DNA of 64,000 nucleotides from Chryseobacterium luteum (GCF_000737785.1 NZ_JPRO01000020.1:1-64000), one strand, 5' to 3'; positions 16,733 to 25,206 are shown, numbered from the stretch's first letter. Made by a program: numbers and translations. Notes: a model not told the origin generated them from the sequence alone.

Positions 16733-17354
16733 TATTTAGTCATTTTTTTCGGGAATGATCCGTATAAAACTACTAAATAAAATTGAGTGAGGAATATTTT
16801 ATTTTACATCACTATTTTGTGATTTATATTTGTTGTTGAAATAAAGTTTATAGAGAAGAAATAATACGCCCTGCATTTTGCTTAAATTGATAAACTTTTC
16901 CCGAAAGATCGGCTATACCATAATAATTGCTTAAACAGATTCTGAATTAATGTTCAGCTCAGAGTTAAATTTATAAGTAGTAAAAACCTGTTCAAAACTA
17001 GTATATATGGAAAAACCAAATACGCCCGAATAAGCCAGATTTTTCAAGTCAGGTACTAAGCTATTTACCGTGAAAACAAGTAGTTAAATGGGCATAAATT
17101 CTCTGATAGCTGAAAGTTAGTTAGCCATTGATATTAAATGTTTGTTTCACGAAGAGATCGTTATAAGTTATACGCAAAAATCGAGAGCAGAAGAAACAAG
17201 CTTTTCCATTTTCACTGAAGTTGAAAGTTATAAGTCTTGAATTATTATTTGTCCTATAATTTATATTATGTTAAATTGATGATGGTTGTATGTTTGTTAA
17301 TTTAATTAATTACATTTATTTTACCTTCGCCAATATATCCCTTGTTTTATAAGT
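16733..17354. other. 622-bp gap without a recognisable gene
   Basis: AT-rich. No frame of useful length or terminator stem was found. It marks the left border of the cassette-like region and could hold decayed DNA. Confidence 0.4.
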
Positions 17355-17894
17355 TCAATACAAAATTTGAAAGTGATTAAAATCTTCAGATATATATTTA
17401 GGTTCTTGAGAAGCTGCGAACTTTATTGTTTCTATACAATTTTGCTCCTCAGAATATCCCATTTCTTTATAATGTAGATAAAGATCTGCACAAGCATTGG
17501 AGAGTTCTAAATTTGGACTTGCAATTATGCATTCACTTTCATTTTTGCGAAACAGTTCACCTCCTTTTGTCTTATAACCAAAAAGAAATAAATCTCCATC
17601 ATCATATTTTCCGCCAAGAATAAAAGTAGAATGATCTTTTGGAGTAATTTTAAAACTTCTAATATTCTGAATCAACTGCGATGGTAATTCATGTATTGAT
17701 AGTGCATTTGCAAGTTGAATACCCCATTCAGCATCGCCAGTCATTCCAAACAATATAGTATCAGATAATTTATATATTTTTTGTATTTCATGAATTTTAT
17801 AGTGCGAACCAGACATTTCCTCTTCGATCATCCGTCTATCCGCAAAAATATTTATTTCTTTATTCTGGACTAAAGTTGCAATTACTATACTCAT
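17355..17894 (-). CDS. Proteasome-like Ntn-hydrolase-fold protein
   Basis: From the ATG at 17894 the product is 179 residues: MSIVIATLVQNKEINIFADRR resembles the first strands of proteasome-beta/HslV-like proteins. ILFGMTGDAEWGIQLANAL and STFILGGKYDDGDLFLFGYKTKGGELF continue the alternating sandwich pattern, and SNACADLYLHYKEMG the paired helices. The residue after Met is Ser, so an N-terminal nucleophile is conceivable but unproven. The open frame extends upstream through the attC-like site, which argues for the internal start. It is the leftmost gene of the cassette array. Confidence 0.55.
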   Translation of the reverse strand: MSIVIATLVQNKEINIFADRRMIEEEMSGSHYKIHEIQKIYKLSDTILFGMTGDAEWGIQLANALSIHELPSQLIQNIRSFKITPKDHSTFILGGKYDDGDLFLFGYKTKGGELFRKNESECIIASPNLELSNACADLYLHYKEMGYSEEQNCIETIKFAASQEPKYISEDFNHFQILY

Positions 17895-18053
17895 ACTAGT
17901 TTTGATTATTTCATAAGATGTTGTTTTAATAGCATTATTAATCGTTTTTTGAGACTTAATTTTTTCCAGATCTAATATTAGGACTTTAACCATCAATCGC
18001 AGATTCAATGCAGACCGAGTTCTCTCTGCCAAGATAAAACTTTCTTCGTGAAA

Positions 18054-18106
18054 ACAGAACGTTCTGCAACCGAAATCTCCGCGATTTCGGTTGCAGAACG
18101 TTAGCA
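18054..18106 (-). repeat. attC-like site 1
   Basis: In gene sense it opens with TGCTAAC 8 bases after the stop of the hydrolase gene, has a perfect 16-bp inner stem (GTTCTGCAACCGAAAT with its complement, 7-base loop) and closes with AACGTTCTG. The short 53-bp form is typical of compact integron attC sites. Confidence 0.6.
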
Positions 18107-18114
18107 ACTGGCAA

Positions 18115-19083
18115 TTACTGCCCAACTTTCGTCATAAATATTCTAATTTTTTCTATAATTTCATCTCCATCCTCTTCTAATGCAAAATGCCCGGTATCAT
18201 AAATATTATAATCAATTTCCTTTACATCTTTTTTGAAAGCAGCTGCTCCGCTTTCAGGAAAAAACTCATCATTTTTTCCCCAAACTATTAATAAAGGTGG
18301 CTGATTATCTCTTAAATATTGTTGCCATTTTGGATATAGTTTTAAGTTGTTTTGATAGTCGTAAAATAAATCCATATTGACTTGATGTGCATTTGGCCTT
18401 GAAAGTCTTAAATAATCTAAATGCCAAGTGTCTGGATTTATGGTTTCAATATTTCTTGTTCCGTGTGTGTATTGCCATTTCAAACCGTCTAATGAAAAGG
18501 CTGGCAGTATTGCTTTTTCGGTTTCAGGGTTTCGGTCTTTCCAAAGTGCTCTGATTCCAGCCCAGGCCTCGCCCAAACCTTCTAAATAGGCGTTTCCGTT
18601 TTGATTAATTATTGCCGTAACCCTTTCCGGGTGAGCTGTAGCTATTCTGAAACCAATAGGTGCTCCATAATCTTGTATCATTAATGCATAAGAGTCAATT
18701 TTTTTCTTTTCTAAAAAGGCGTCTATTGTTTTTGCCATATTATCGAAAGTGTATTCATATTCACTTGCCAGTGGAAAATCGCTGTTTCCAAATGAGGGAT
18801 AATCTGGTGCAATCAAATGAAAGTCATCAGATAACTGTGATAAAACTTTCCGGTATTGATGTGAAGATGAAGGAAAGCCGTGTAACAGCACTATTGTAGG
18901 ATTTTTGGGGTTTCCTGCCTCTCTGTAAGCAATGTTAATTCCGTCAATTTCGATGGTTTTAAATAATGTGGGGTGTTTGTGTGTCATACTTTTTGATTTA
19001 TCGATAGTTTTATTACTTGTTTGGCTTTTACATCCAAATAATGTGAATAGGATAATTAGTTGTAATAGGATTATTTTTTTCAT
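18115..19083 (-). CDS. Alpha/beta-hydrolase lipoprotein, haloalkane dehalogenase/epoxide hydrolase-like
   Basis: 322 residues. The signal peptide ends in a lipobox (LFTLFGC), so the enzyme is probably anchored in the envelope. The hydrolase core shows the oxyanion motif LLHGFPSSSHQYR, an Asp nucleophile in LMIQDYGAPIG (nucleophile-elbow position), a catalytic acid in VWGKNDEFFPE and the His in YDTGHFALEE. An Asp nucleophile points to dehalogenase or epoxide-hydrolase chemistry rather than esterase. It is third in an apparent operon after TetR and DUF1348 genes, with 11 bases to the latter, and is followed by attC-like site 1. Confidence 0.8.
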   Translation of the reverse strand: MKKIILLQLIILFTLFGCKSQTSNKTIDKSKSMTHKHPTLFKTIEIDGINIAYREAGNPKNPTIVLLHGFPSSSHQYRKVLSQLSDDFHLIAPDYPSFGNSDFPLASEYEYTFDNMAKTIDAFLEKKKIDSYALMIQDYGAPIGFRIATAHPERVTAIINQNGNAYLEGLGEAWAGIRALWKDRNPETEKAILPAFSLDGLKWQYTHGTRNIETINPDTWHLDYLRLSRPNAHQVNMDLFYDYQNNLKLYPKWQQYLRDNQPPLLIVWGKNDEFFPESGAAAFKKDVKEIDYNIYDTGHFALEEDGDEIIEKIRIFMTKVGQ

Positions 19084-19094
19084 ATTCTGATGGC

Positions 19095-19505
19095 TTATAA
19101 CCTTCTTTCTGTTTCTTCAATTTTTAAGTCATTGATGCTTGCGAACCTTTTTTTCATGAATCCATTTTCATCAAATTCCCAATTTTCGTTTCCGTAAGCT
19201 CTATACCATTGACCATTTTTATCCTGATATTCGTACTCAAATCTTACAGCAATACGATTGTCATTAAATGTCCAAAGCTGTTTTTTAAGTTTATAATCCA
19301 ATTCATTTTTCCATTTGTTAGCAAGAAAATCCTGTACTTCTTTTCTTCCGTTAATGAATTGATTTCGATTACGCCATTCTGTATCAAGTGTATATGCTTT
19401 TGAAATTCGAATTGGGTCTTTGCTGTTCCAGGCATCTTCTGCCTTTTGAATTTTTTGTATCGCTGTTTCTTCGTTAAAAGGTGGTAGCGGATGTAATTGT
19501 ATCAT
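19095..19505 (-). CDS. DUF1348 (NTF2/SnoaL-like) protein
   Basis: 136 residues matching DUF1348 throughout: PLPPFNEETAIQKIQKAEDAWNS, SKAYTLDTEWRNRNQF, FLANKWKNELDYKLKKQLW, IAVRFEYEYQDKNGQWYRAYG and RRFASINDL-type ending (KKRFASINDLKIEE). The fold is a cone-shaped alpha+beta barrel; the activity is not known. DUF1348 genes often lie next to TetR regulators, as here. A TetR-type palindrome touches its start codon. Confidence 0.85.
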   Translation of the reverse strand: MIQLHPLPPFNEETAIQKIQKAEDAWNSKDPIRISKAYTLDTEWRNRNQFINGRKEVQDFLANKWKNELDYKLKKQLWTFNDNRIAVRFEYEYQDKNGQWYRAYGNENWEFDENGFMKKRFASINDLKIEETERRL

Positions 19506-19508
19506 AAT

Positions 19509-19526
19509 TTACCGAACGTTCGTTAA
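19509..19526. promoter_or_regulatory. TetR operator in front of the DUF1348 gene
   Basis: TTACCGAACGTTCGTTAA is a near-perfect palindrome 3 bases upstream of the DUF1348 ATG. A matching site with one difference (TTACCTAACGTTCGTTAA) lies upstream of tetR itself. Confidence 0.7.
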
Positions 19527-19546
19527 TTTATTAGTTCAAATTTTTT

Positions 19547-20110
19547 TTACTCTATTGAGTATCGCTTTTCAATATTTTTTAAAGTGTTTTTAAAAATACT
19601 GGTATCAGCTAATCCTTTTGTTACAATGAGACTGCCTTGCAATTCTATTAAGGTCTGAATAGCGTTTTGTTGAGATTCTGTGGAAGTTAATTTTAAGGCA
19701 ATACCCAACGCAGTAAAAGCGGAAATCCATTTATCCATACCAGATTTTATCTGTTGCTCAAATAACGATAATCCGCTATGCATGGAAAATGCTCTCAAAA
19801 CACACGTTTCTTTTCCGCTATCATAAAGAATTTCAATATTTTTTAGAGCATCTTTTAATCTCAGTTTTGTTGGTTTATTTTTGTCCATTAGAGGAAAAAA
19901 AATATGATCATCAACCCACTGATCTATATTGTTCAATACACATTCTGCCATCTCTTGTTTTCCATTTGGAAATCGATGATATAGACTTGCTTTTTTTAAT
20001 CCGGTTACTTCTGCTAAATCATTTAAACTCGCTCCCTCATACCCTTTATCTCTAAAAACCTTGGTAAGTCCGGCTATCATATCTGTATCTAAAATTTTCT
20101 GTGGTCTCAT
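19547..20110 (-). CDS. TetR/AcrR-family repressor
   Basis: 187 residues. The N-terminal HTH (ILDTDMIAGLTKVFRDKGYEGASLNDLAEVTGLKKASLYHRFPNGKQEM) is at 6-55 and the C-terminal ~130 residues form the helical ligand/dimer domain. It heads the DUF1348-hydrolase block. Two identical-type palindromes, one before its own gene and one before DUF1348, imply that it represses both and is released by a small molecule. Confidence 0.87.
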   Translation of the reverse strand: MRPQKILDTDMIAGLTKVFRDKGYEGASLNDLAEVTGLKKASLYHRFPNGKQEMAECVLNNIDQWVDDHIFFPLMDKNKPTKLRLKDALKNIEILYDSGKETCVLRAFSMHSGLSLFEQQIKSGMDKWISAFTALGIALKLTSTESQQNAIQTLIELQGSLIVTKGLADTSIFKNTLKNIEKRYSIE

Positions 20111-20137
20111 AGTGCAAATATAAGCAAAAATTATTTA

Positions 20138-20155
20138 TTACCTAACGTTCGTTAA
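20138..20155. promoter_or_regulatory. TetR operator in front of tetR
   Basis: TTACCTAACGTTCGTTAA, 27 bases upstream of the tetR ATG, matches the operator at 19509 at 17 of 18 positions. Confidence 0.7.
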
Positions 20156-20225
20156 AATATTTTTTTTATTTCTACACAAACCCATTGGCACTTTATTTTT
20201 CTTCTTTCTTAAAAATAAATTTCAT

Positions 20226-20357
20226 CTATAACGTTCTGCGGGTTTGCGATGGTGGGGCAATCGAAGCACAAATCTTCAATTTTGTACAAAAGTCCAATCG
20301 AAGAAATACCGTTGAACTTTGCAGTTTCTCCCCACTATTGCAAAGCCATTGTTAGCC
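20226..20357 (-). repeat. attC-like site 2
   Basis: In gene sense it opens GGCTAACAATGG 7 bases after the beta-lactamase-like gene's stop and closes AACGTTATAG. The arms TTTGCAATAGTGGGG and CCCCACCATCGCAAA pair with two mismatches, and a second inner arm pair with spacer follows. 132 bp in all. Confidence 0.7.
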
Positions 20358-20364
20358 GTAGTTT

Positions 20365-21858
20365 CTAATTTTTATCTTTTTTGAAAACAACACCACCTTG
20401 TATATCCATAACAAGCTCTTTTATTTCGCCATTATTATAGTCGAGATTGAATTTGAAATCAAATTCAGGATTCATTTGCTGAGGAATTTCGTTGATTGGC
20501 TTTGAGATAAAATTATCAAATTTCTGATGTTCCAAAACAAATTTAAAGGCAGGGAAAGTAATATAAAGGTTATTATTCTCTTTTGTTATTTCGATTGTCC
20601 CATAGCCTTTATTGGTATATTCTCCACAATAATCGTCTAAACTATGTGTGGGTTTAAATTGCTCGTTAATCGATTTTACTGGTGTTGGCTTATAAATGTC
20701 ATAAATTTCTTTTTCATATTGATAAGGTTTGTTTTCGTCTAAACCCAACATTCGAATTGAAATCATACTAGAAATTGTAGAAGGTAAATCGGTGTTTTGT
20801 TGATTGGTTAAAACTACAATCCCAAATTTTTCGGCAGGGAAAAGAACCATTTTGGAGGAAAATCCAGAAACTCCACCCTCGTGAGCTACTCTATAATGAC
20901 CTTTGAATATTTGGGTATTCCATCCGTATCCATATCCGAAAAGAAAATTATTTTGGTCGGGTTTCATAGGTGGATTTCCATCAATAATCGCTTTTTCACT
21001 CATTGCATTTTTGGCGAAATCTTTGGTCAAAATATCTTTTCCTTCAAAATTTCCATAATTTAACCATAATCTTAGCCAATTTGCCATATCGTTTGCAGAA
21101 CTATTAATTGCGGCTCCAGGCTTGTCGTTATTGGGTATTTGAAATAGCAATTTTTGAGCTTTCCCTTTATACATTCCGTAAGGATAAGAGAAATCTTTTT
21201 GTTTTACCATTTCGCCAATCGAAGTATTGCTGTTATCCATTTTTAGAGGTGTCAACAATTTTTCTTTTATTAAATCATCCCAGCTTTTTTGCGATACCTG
21301 TTCGGCAATGGCTCCCAACATAATATAGCCGAAGTTGCTGTATCTCCAGCTATTTTTTGGTTCAGCATTTTGCTTTAAGTAAGGAAGTCTGTCCATCAAA
21401 TCGAACCTGTTTTTTGCAGGAAACAAAATATAGGAACCATCCAAACTTCCCAAACCACTTCTATGGTCGAGCAAATCTTCGATGGTAACGGTGTTATTCA
21501 TTTTATCGGTTGAGAATTCTAAATGCGGAATGTATTTAGAAGGCTTTTCATCAATTTTTAACTTCCCTTCCTTTTCTAAAATTCCTATGAGTGCTGCAGT
21601 AAACGATTTTGTGTTACTGCCTATGCCAAAAATCGTGTTGGGTGTTACGAGAAGTTTATTTTCTAAATCTCTAAATCCATAACCTTTTGTATAAATTATT
21701 TTTCCATCTTTAACGATTGCCACAGAAATTCCAACAGCTTTGTAATCTGTCATTATTTTTTCAATTTCAGTGTCAATTTCTTTTAGATTTTCATTAGCAT
21801 TTTGTGCAAAAGAAAAATTAAATGACATTAATGTTAAAACGCAAATTATTTTTTTCAT
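20365..21858 (-). CDS. Serine beta-lactamase/penicillin-binding-like hydrolase
   Basis: 497 residues from the ATG at 21858 (MKKIICVLTLMSFNFSFAQ, a signal peptide). The active-site set of the class C/AmpH/estB superfamily is present: SNTK (SxxK) in GIGSNTKSFTAALIG, YSN in RYSNFGYIMLG and HEGG in the third motif. The C-terminal ~100 residues (LDDYCGEYTNKGYGTIEI...) form a lipocalin-like DUF3471-type domain. Such proteins are often D-amino-acid peptidases or esterases, so resistance should not be assumed. A longer frame upstream runs into attC-like site 3, which supports the internal start. Confidence 0.85.
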   Translation of the reverse strand: MKKIICVLTLMSFNFSFAQNANENLKEIDTEIEKIMTDYKAVGISVAIVKDGKIIYTKGYGFRDLENKLLVTPNTIFGIGSNTKSFTAALIGILEKEGKLKIDEKPSKYIPHLEFSTDKMNNTVTIEDLLDHRSGLGSLDGSYILFPAKNRFDLMDRLPYLKQNAEPKNSWRYSNFGYIMLGAIAEQVSQKSWDDLIKEKLLTPLKMDNSNTSIGEMVKQKDFSYPYGMYKGKAQKLLFQIPNNDKPGAAINSSANDMANWLRLWLNYGNFEGKDILTKDFAKNAMSEKAIIDGNPPMKPDQNNFLFGYGYGWNTQIFKGHYRVAHEGGVSGFSSKMVLFPAEKFGIVVLTNQQNTDLPSTISSMISIRMLGLDENKPYQYEKEIYDIYKPTPVKSINEQFKPTHSLDDYCGEYTNKGYGTIEITKENNNLYITFPAFKFVLEHQKFDNFISKPINEIPQQMNPEFDFKFNLDYNNGEIKELVMDIQGGVVFKKDKN

Positions 21859-21921
21859 TTTCTTTTTTAATGGAGACAATTTAGTTCCGTATTTTATTAC
21901 ACGATGTTTTTTTGATATTGC

Positions 21922-22061
21922 AGCTAACGGTTTGGGGGTTGGGGCTTTGCGTTCGGGCGGGCAATCGAAGCACAAAAGCCGGTATTATTACTAAAGTTCA
22001 ATTGAAAAACTACCGTTGAATTTTGTACTTCAGCCCGCCTGACGCAAACCCCTTGTTGGCA
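21922..22061 (-). repeat. attC-like site 3
   Basis: Gene sense: TGCCAACAAGGGG begins 7 bases after the lipoprotein stop; the site closes CCGTTAGCTG. The paired arms include GTTTGCGTCAGGCGGGC and GCCCGCCCGAACGCAAA plus an outer GGGG/CCCC pair. Its inner part shares CAATCGAAGCACAAA (plus strand) with site 2. Confidence 0.75.
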
Positions 22062-22068
22062 GTAGTTT

Positions 22069-22605
22069 TTATTTTTCACTCTCGTATTCAAACCAATTCT
22101 TATCAACACTTTTTTTCAATATTATTTTTTCTCCATAAACTTCTTCAACGAATAATGTGTCATTTACTTTCAATTTAATATTTTGAGTATATAAATATCC
22201 GTTTTGTTTTGCTAAAGCATATTTCTCTACAGGAAAAAGATAAAAGTCTTTTTTTCTAATAAACTCACTTACTTTTATTTGCTTAAAATCATTTAATACT
22301 TCATTTAATTTTTCTTTGTTAACGCTTATTTCTACAGCATATTTTGAATAACTATAATTATTTGGTTGGTTTGTCTGTAAAGTGTCATTAAAAATATTTA
22401 CATCATTAACTCTAAATTGATTTTTCTCTTTATTTGTGTCAACAATTGATATTTTTTGAATTGAACTCAAAGATTCTATTTTTTTAATGAATTGATTTCC
22501 TGCAACGATATTAAAATCACTCAATTTATAAAAAATAGATTTGCGTGTTGTTTGGCAGGATATGGTTATGCTAAAAAGCGATAATAGAATAATTAGTTTT
22601 TTCAT
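22069..22605 (-). CDS. Cassette-borne lipoprotein of unknown function
   Basis: From the ATG at 22605 the protein is 178 residues: MKKLIILLSLFSITISC is a lipoprotein signal. The remainder (IVAGNQFIKKIESLSSIQKISIVDTNKEKNQF..., EISVNKEKLNEVLNDFKQIK, LKVNDTLFVEEVYGEKIILKK) has no family that I recognise. The frame stays open further upstream, but that part lies close to attC-like site 4 and lacks coding character. One gene plus one site makes it a single-gene cassette. Confidence 0.65.
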   Translation of the reverse strand: MKKLIILLSLFSITISCQTTRKSIFYKLSDFNIVAGNQFIKKIESLSSIQKISIVDTNKEKNQFRVNDVNIFNDTLQTNQPNNYSYSKYAVEISVNKEKLNEVLNDFKQIKVSEFIRKKDFYLFPVEKYALAKQNGYLYTQNIKLKVNDTLFVEEVYGEKIILKKSVDKNWFEYESEK

Positions 22606-22646
22606 TTTAAACAATATTTCTTTAGAATTTCGGGATTTAAAATTGC

Positions 22647-22790
22647 AGCTAACTTTCAAATTTACGCCTTGCGTCAATCTGATTTATATAACTTTCGTAA
22701 AGATATAATTTCATCTATAAACGGAAAAAGTATTGGAGAAGTGCGGGTTTCGAAGAATAAAATGTTCAGGAAAACTAAACGTAGTTAGCA
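22647..22790 (-). repeat. attC-like site 4 (less symmetric)
   Basis: Gene sense: TGCTAACTACG opens 6 bases after the GLPGLI stop and AAAGTTAGCTG closes it. Outer 7-mers TGCTAAC/GTTAGCT pair, but I cannot see long inner arms. Its right ~55 bp recur at 28288-28345. Confidence 0.5.
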
Positions 22791-22796
22791 GAAATT

Positions 22797-23585
22797 TTAT
22801 TTGTAGTTTATTTTGTGATTTAATTCAATAGGATTATTTTCTTGCAAAATACTATTCTGTATTTCTTTATTTTTTACAGAAATATCCACTGTATTACCTT
22901 TCGGATCGGTAAATGTAGCTCTCTTCCAACCTCTTGACTGTATATCAAATGGATCATTAAAATATGATTTTGCAAGTGTTTCATATTTTTTCCAATCAAT
23001 TTTTACTGTTTTTTTTCGTGCGTCAAAAATATTCCCGCCTTTCTTGACTTCTATCAAATTAAATGAATATTCATTGTTTAAATCTTGAATAGAAATAATC
23101 AATCCAGGTAAACCACTGAAAATATATGGACCATCTGCAAAAGGTAATTCTGTAGTAAACCAAGCAATCCAGTTTCTTCCTCCATAATTTGTTTCTGCTT
23201 TTTGAGATTTATATTTTCCAATTATTTTTTGTTCCGAAGTAATATTCCAATTTAATATTTCCTCAACTGGAAGAAGATAATCTGTTCCCAAATAAGTTAT
23301 TACTTTTTCAATTCTTTTTTGAGTTAAATTCTTTTTGACATAGAATTGGTTTTCAACCCCCATTTTCAACCTTCCGTTTCCATTATTCAACTTTATTGAA
23401 TCTGATTTTTTGTCTAGTGAATCTCTAAAAATTGAAATATTATTTTTTAAATCCAAAATCATATTCTCGGAATTAACATCATTTGGTTTTTCTGAATTCA
23501 GTTTGTATTTTGTTTCGTAAATAAAACTTATTTTTTGCGAGAAGCAAAATGTAGAAATTCCAAGAAAAAATATAATAAATTTCAT
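22797..23585 (-). CDS. GLPGLI family exported protein
   Basis: 262 residues with a signal peptide (MKFIIFFLGISTFCFSQ). The defining motif SGLPGLIISIQD is at about residues 157-168, preceded by WIAWFTTELPFADGPYIF, as in the GLPGLI family. This family is almost restricted to Bacteroidota; its function is unknown, and members are linked to TonB-dependent systems or maturation of surface proteins. It overlaps no neighbour and ends 6 bases before attC-like site 4. Confidence 0.85.
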   Translation of the reverse strand: MKFIIFFLGISTFCFSQKISFIYETKYKLNSEKPNDVNSENMILDLKNNISIFRDSLDKKSDSIKLNNGNGRLKMGVENQFYVKKNLTQKRIEKVITYLGTDYLLPVEEILNWNITSEQKIIGKYKSQKAETNYGGRNWIAWFTTELPFADGPYIFSGLPGLIISIQDLNNEYSFNLIEVKKGGNIFDARKKTVKIDWKKYETLAKSYFNDPFDIQSRGWKRATFTDPKGNTVDISVKNKEIQNSILQENNPIELNHKINYK

Positions 23586-23593
23586 TTGTAGTG

Positions 23594-24367
23594 CTATTTT
23601 TCGTGGTATTTGTATCCAATTTTTTCAACTGCACTTTCAACCTTTTCTTTATCGTCTATTTTATGTACAAAAATCACATATTCATCCGATTGTGTATCGA
23701 TAAATCCCATTTGAAGTCCGTTATTTCGTAATGGTTTGTCATAATCTTCAAAAATATTATCGAATGCAACTGATGCTGTTTGTTCGTAGTTTTTTGGATT
23801 TGGCAATTCAATAGCTAAATCAAAATTATTGCTTAAGGAATTTGACAATCTCCATTGCAAAGTCTCAATATCTTGTTTCCAATCAAGAACCATTATGAAA
23901 AATAAGTTCTGTTTGTCAGAATATTCCATAACATAATTAAGTGTTGTCATATAATCTTCATCTTTTGAATAGTCCCTTAGATGATCAAAAAATGAGCTTA
24001 AATCATTTTGCCTATTTGGTCTTAAGCAGAGTTTGACAAGTGAAATGTAACCGATTTTTTCTTGTTCAGAAATTAAAGGATAATTTTCTTCAACATATTT
24101 TTCATATTCATTTTCTGTCAACCCAAAAATAGGTGATGGTTCTTTTGGTATTTTAGGTTTTACCAGTTTTTCAGACCATTTCAATCCTGTGAAAATGTCT
24201 TTTAGATATAGATAAATAACGGTTCCAGCTACTAAAATAATCCAATATTTATTATTGAAATTTATTGTAAATTCGAGTACAATTGCAGTTGTCCATACAA
24301 GTATTAGAAAGGTATAAAATATCTTTTCTCTCTTTTTTATTTTATAAAATTCTTTTTCTGTCCACAT
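23594..24367 (-). CDS. Membrane-anchored protein with DUF6630-like cytoplasmic domain
   Basis: 257 residues. Two hydrophobic segments near the N-terminus (FYTFLILVWTTAIVLEF and YWIILVAGTVIYLYL) are followed by a soluble domain of ~190 residues with FFDHLRDYSKDEDYMTTLNYVMEYSDKQNLFFIMVLDWKQDIETLQWRL spread over it, resembling DUF6630 proteins. The function is unknown. It lies 8 bases upstream of the GLPGLI gene, so both would form one two-gene cassette bounded by sites 4 and 5. Confidence 0.6.
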   Translation of the reverse strand: MWTEKEFYKIKKREKIFYTFLILVWTTAIVLEFTINFNNKYWIILVAGTVIYLYLKDIFTGLKWSEKLVKPKIPKEPSPIFGLTENEYEKYVEENYPLISEQEKIGYISLVKLCLRPNRQNDLSSFFDHLRDYSKDEDYMTTLNYVMEYSDKQNLFFIMVLDWKQDIETLQWRLSNSLSNNFDLAIELPNPKNYEQTASVAFDNIFEDYDKPLRNNGLQMGFIDTQSDEYVIFVHKIDDKEKVESAVEKIGYKYHEK

Positions 24368-24393
24368 AGGTTTTTCATGTGTTTTTGCATTAC

Positions 24394-24525
24394 CGCTAAC
24401 GTTCCGGCGCTTGGCGAGGCTGCGAACTTCGGAACTAATTATTTTCTGTTAAAGATAAAATTTCTTGCGAGAAATAGACGTGAATTTACTACAAAATTCG
24501 CAACCTCGCCAAACGCTTGTTAGCG
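24394..24525 (-). repeat. attC-like site 5 (best example)
   Basis: Gene sense: CGCTAACAAGCG opens and ACGTTAGCGG closes, so the outer 7-mers CGCTAAC/GTTAGCG are perfectly complementary. The long inner arms (TTGGCGAGGTTGCGAA with TTCGCAGCCTCGCCAA) pair with one mismatch around a variable middle. It is 132 bp and marks the right end of the first array. Confidence 0.8.
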
Positions 24526-24750
24526 GTTCGGGCATTTTCTTTTCAGATCGTTTTGTGAGATTTTTATATCCTGTTATTACCAGACCAACTTCACATTTTC
24601 ACCCTATGGTCCCTGATTATTTCCAAAAACAAAAATATCAACATAGAAGCCGAAATATTTTATACCTTAGATTTCACAGTTTATTTTTGGATGGCAATAG
24701 AACTTTTCTGAGAAAGGCTATCCCAATGGAACATTTCATAAATAAGTATC

Positions 24751-25206
24751 ATGGTTATATTAAAGTTGAATAGAATAGCATCTCTGATCATTTTAATGCT
24801 TTTATTTTCCTGTAAAAAGACAGTGGTAAAAAATGACGAAGATGATCCTTGTGAAGTTTTTGTGGCAGGCAAAAAAGGATTCTGGATTGATCTCTATTCT
24901 AAAGGCCTGCAGGAAAACAGTGTTACTTTCAGACTTGGAAATAAAGAGGTACTGCCTAAAAATAAAGAAACTGGAACCGGCCATATCAATTATTTTATCG
25001 ATGAAAGTCTACAGCTTAAGGATACCATAACAATTGATTATAAGGGAAAAGGGTATAAGATCTATGATTTTAGGAATCTGAGAGAAACGGCGATTGACGG
25101 TAGGAATCATAAGGAGATCGAAATCTGTCGTGTTTCTACTGCCCGGATCAATGGTAAACCGATTCAGGATTCCCGCAATAATATTTTGAGAGTAGTTCTT
25201 GAATAA
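24751..25206 (+). CDS. Lipoprotein of unknown function
   Basis: 151 residues with a lipobox (LIILMLLFSC) and then KKTVVKNDEDDPCEVFVAGKKGFW. The C-terminal half has beta-strand-like repeats (TITIDYKGKGYKIYDF, ETAIDGRNHKEIEICRV). No family recognised. It points away from the cassette array and is probably part of the older chromosomal background; 216 bases between site 5 and this gene hold nothing that I can assign. Confidence 0.65.
   Translation: MVILKLNRIASLIILMLLFSCKKTVVKNDEDDPCEVFVAGKKGFWIDLYSKGLQENSVTFRLGNKEVLPKNKETGTGHINYFIDESLQLKDTITIDYKGKGYKIYDFRNLRETAIDGRNHKEIEICRVSTARINGKPIQDSRNNILRVVLE

Noticed and set aside
19509..20155. CGAACGTTCG and CTAACGTTCG palindromes resemble the R' end (AACGTT) of the attC-like sites.
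   Set aside because: They are 18-bp symmetric sites without long arms, placed upstream of tetR and DUF1348 rather than after stop codons, and match each other. TetR operators explain them better.
20365..21858. Serine beta-lactamase-like gene as an antibiotic-resistance cassette.
   Set aside because: The SxxK/YSN/HEGG set with a C-terminal lipocalin-like domain is common in esterases and D-aminopeptidases, and class C motif KTG is not seen, so resistance is not supported.
24465..24773. 102-codon plus-strand frame starting inside attC-like site 5.
   Set aside because: It begins in the palindrome and reads through the start of the lipoprotein gene, with no recognisable domain.
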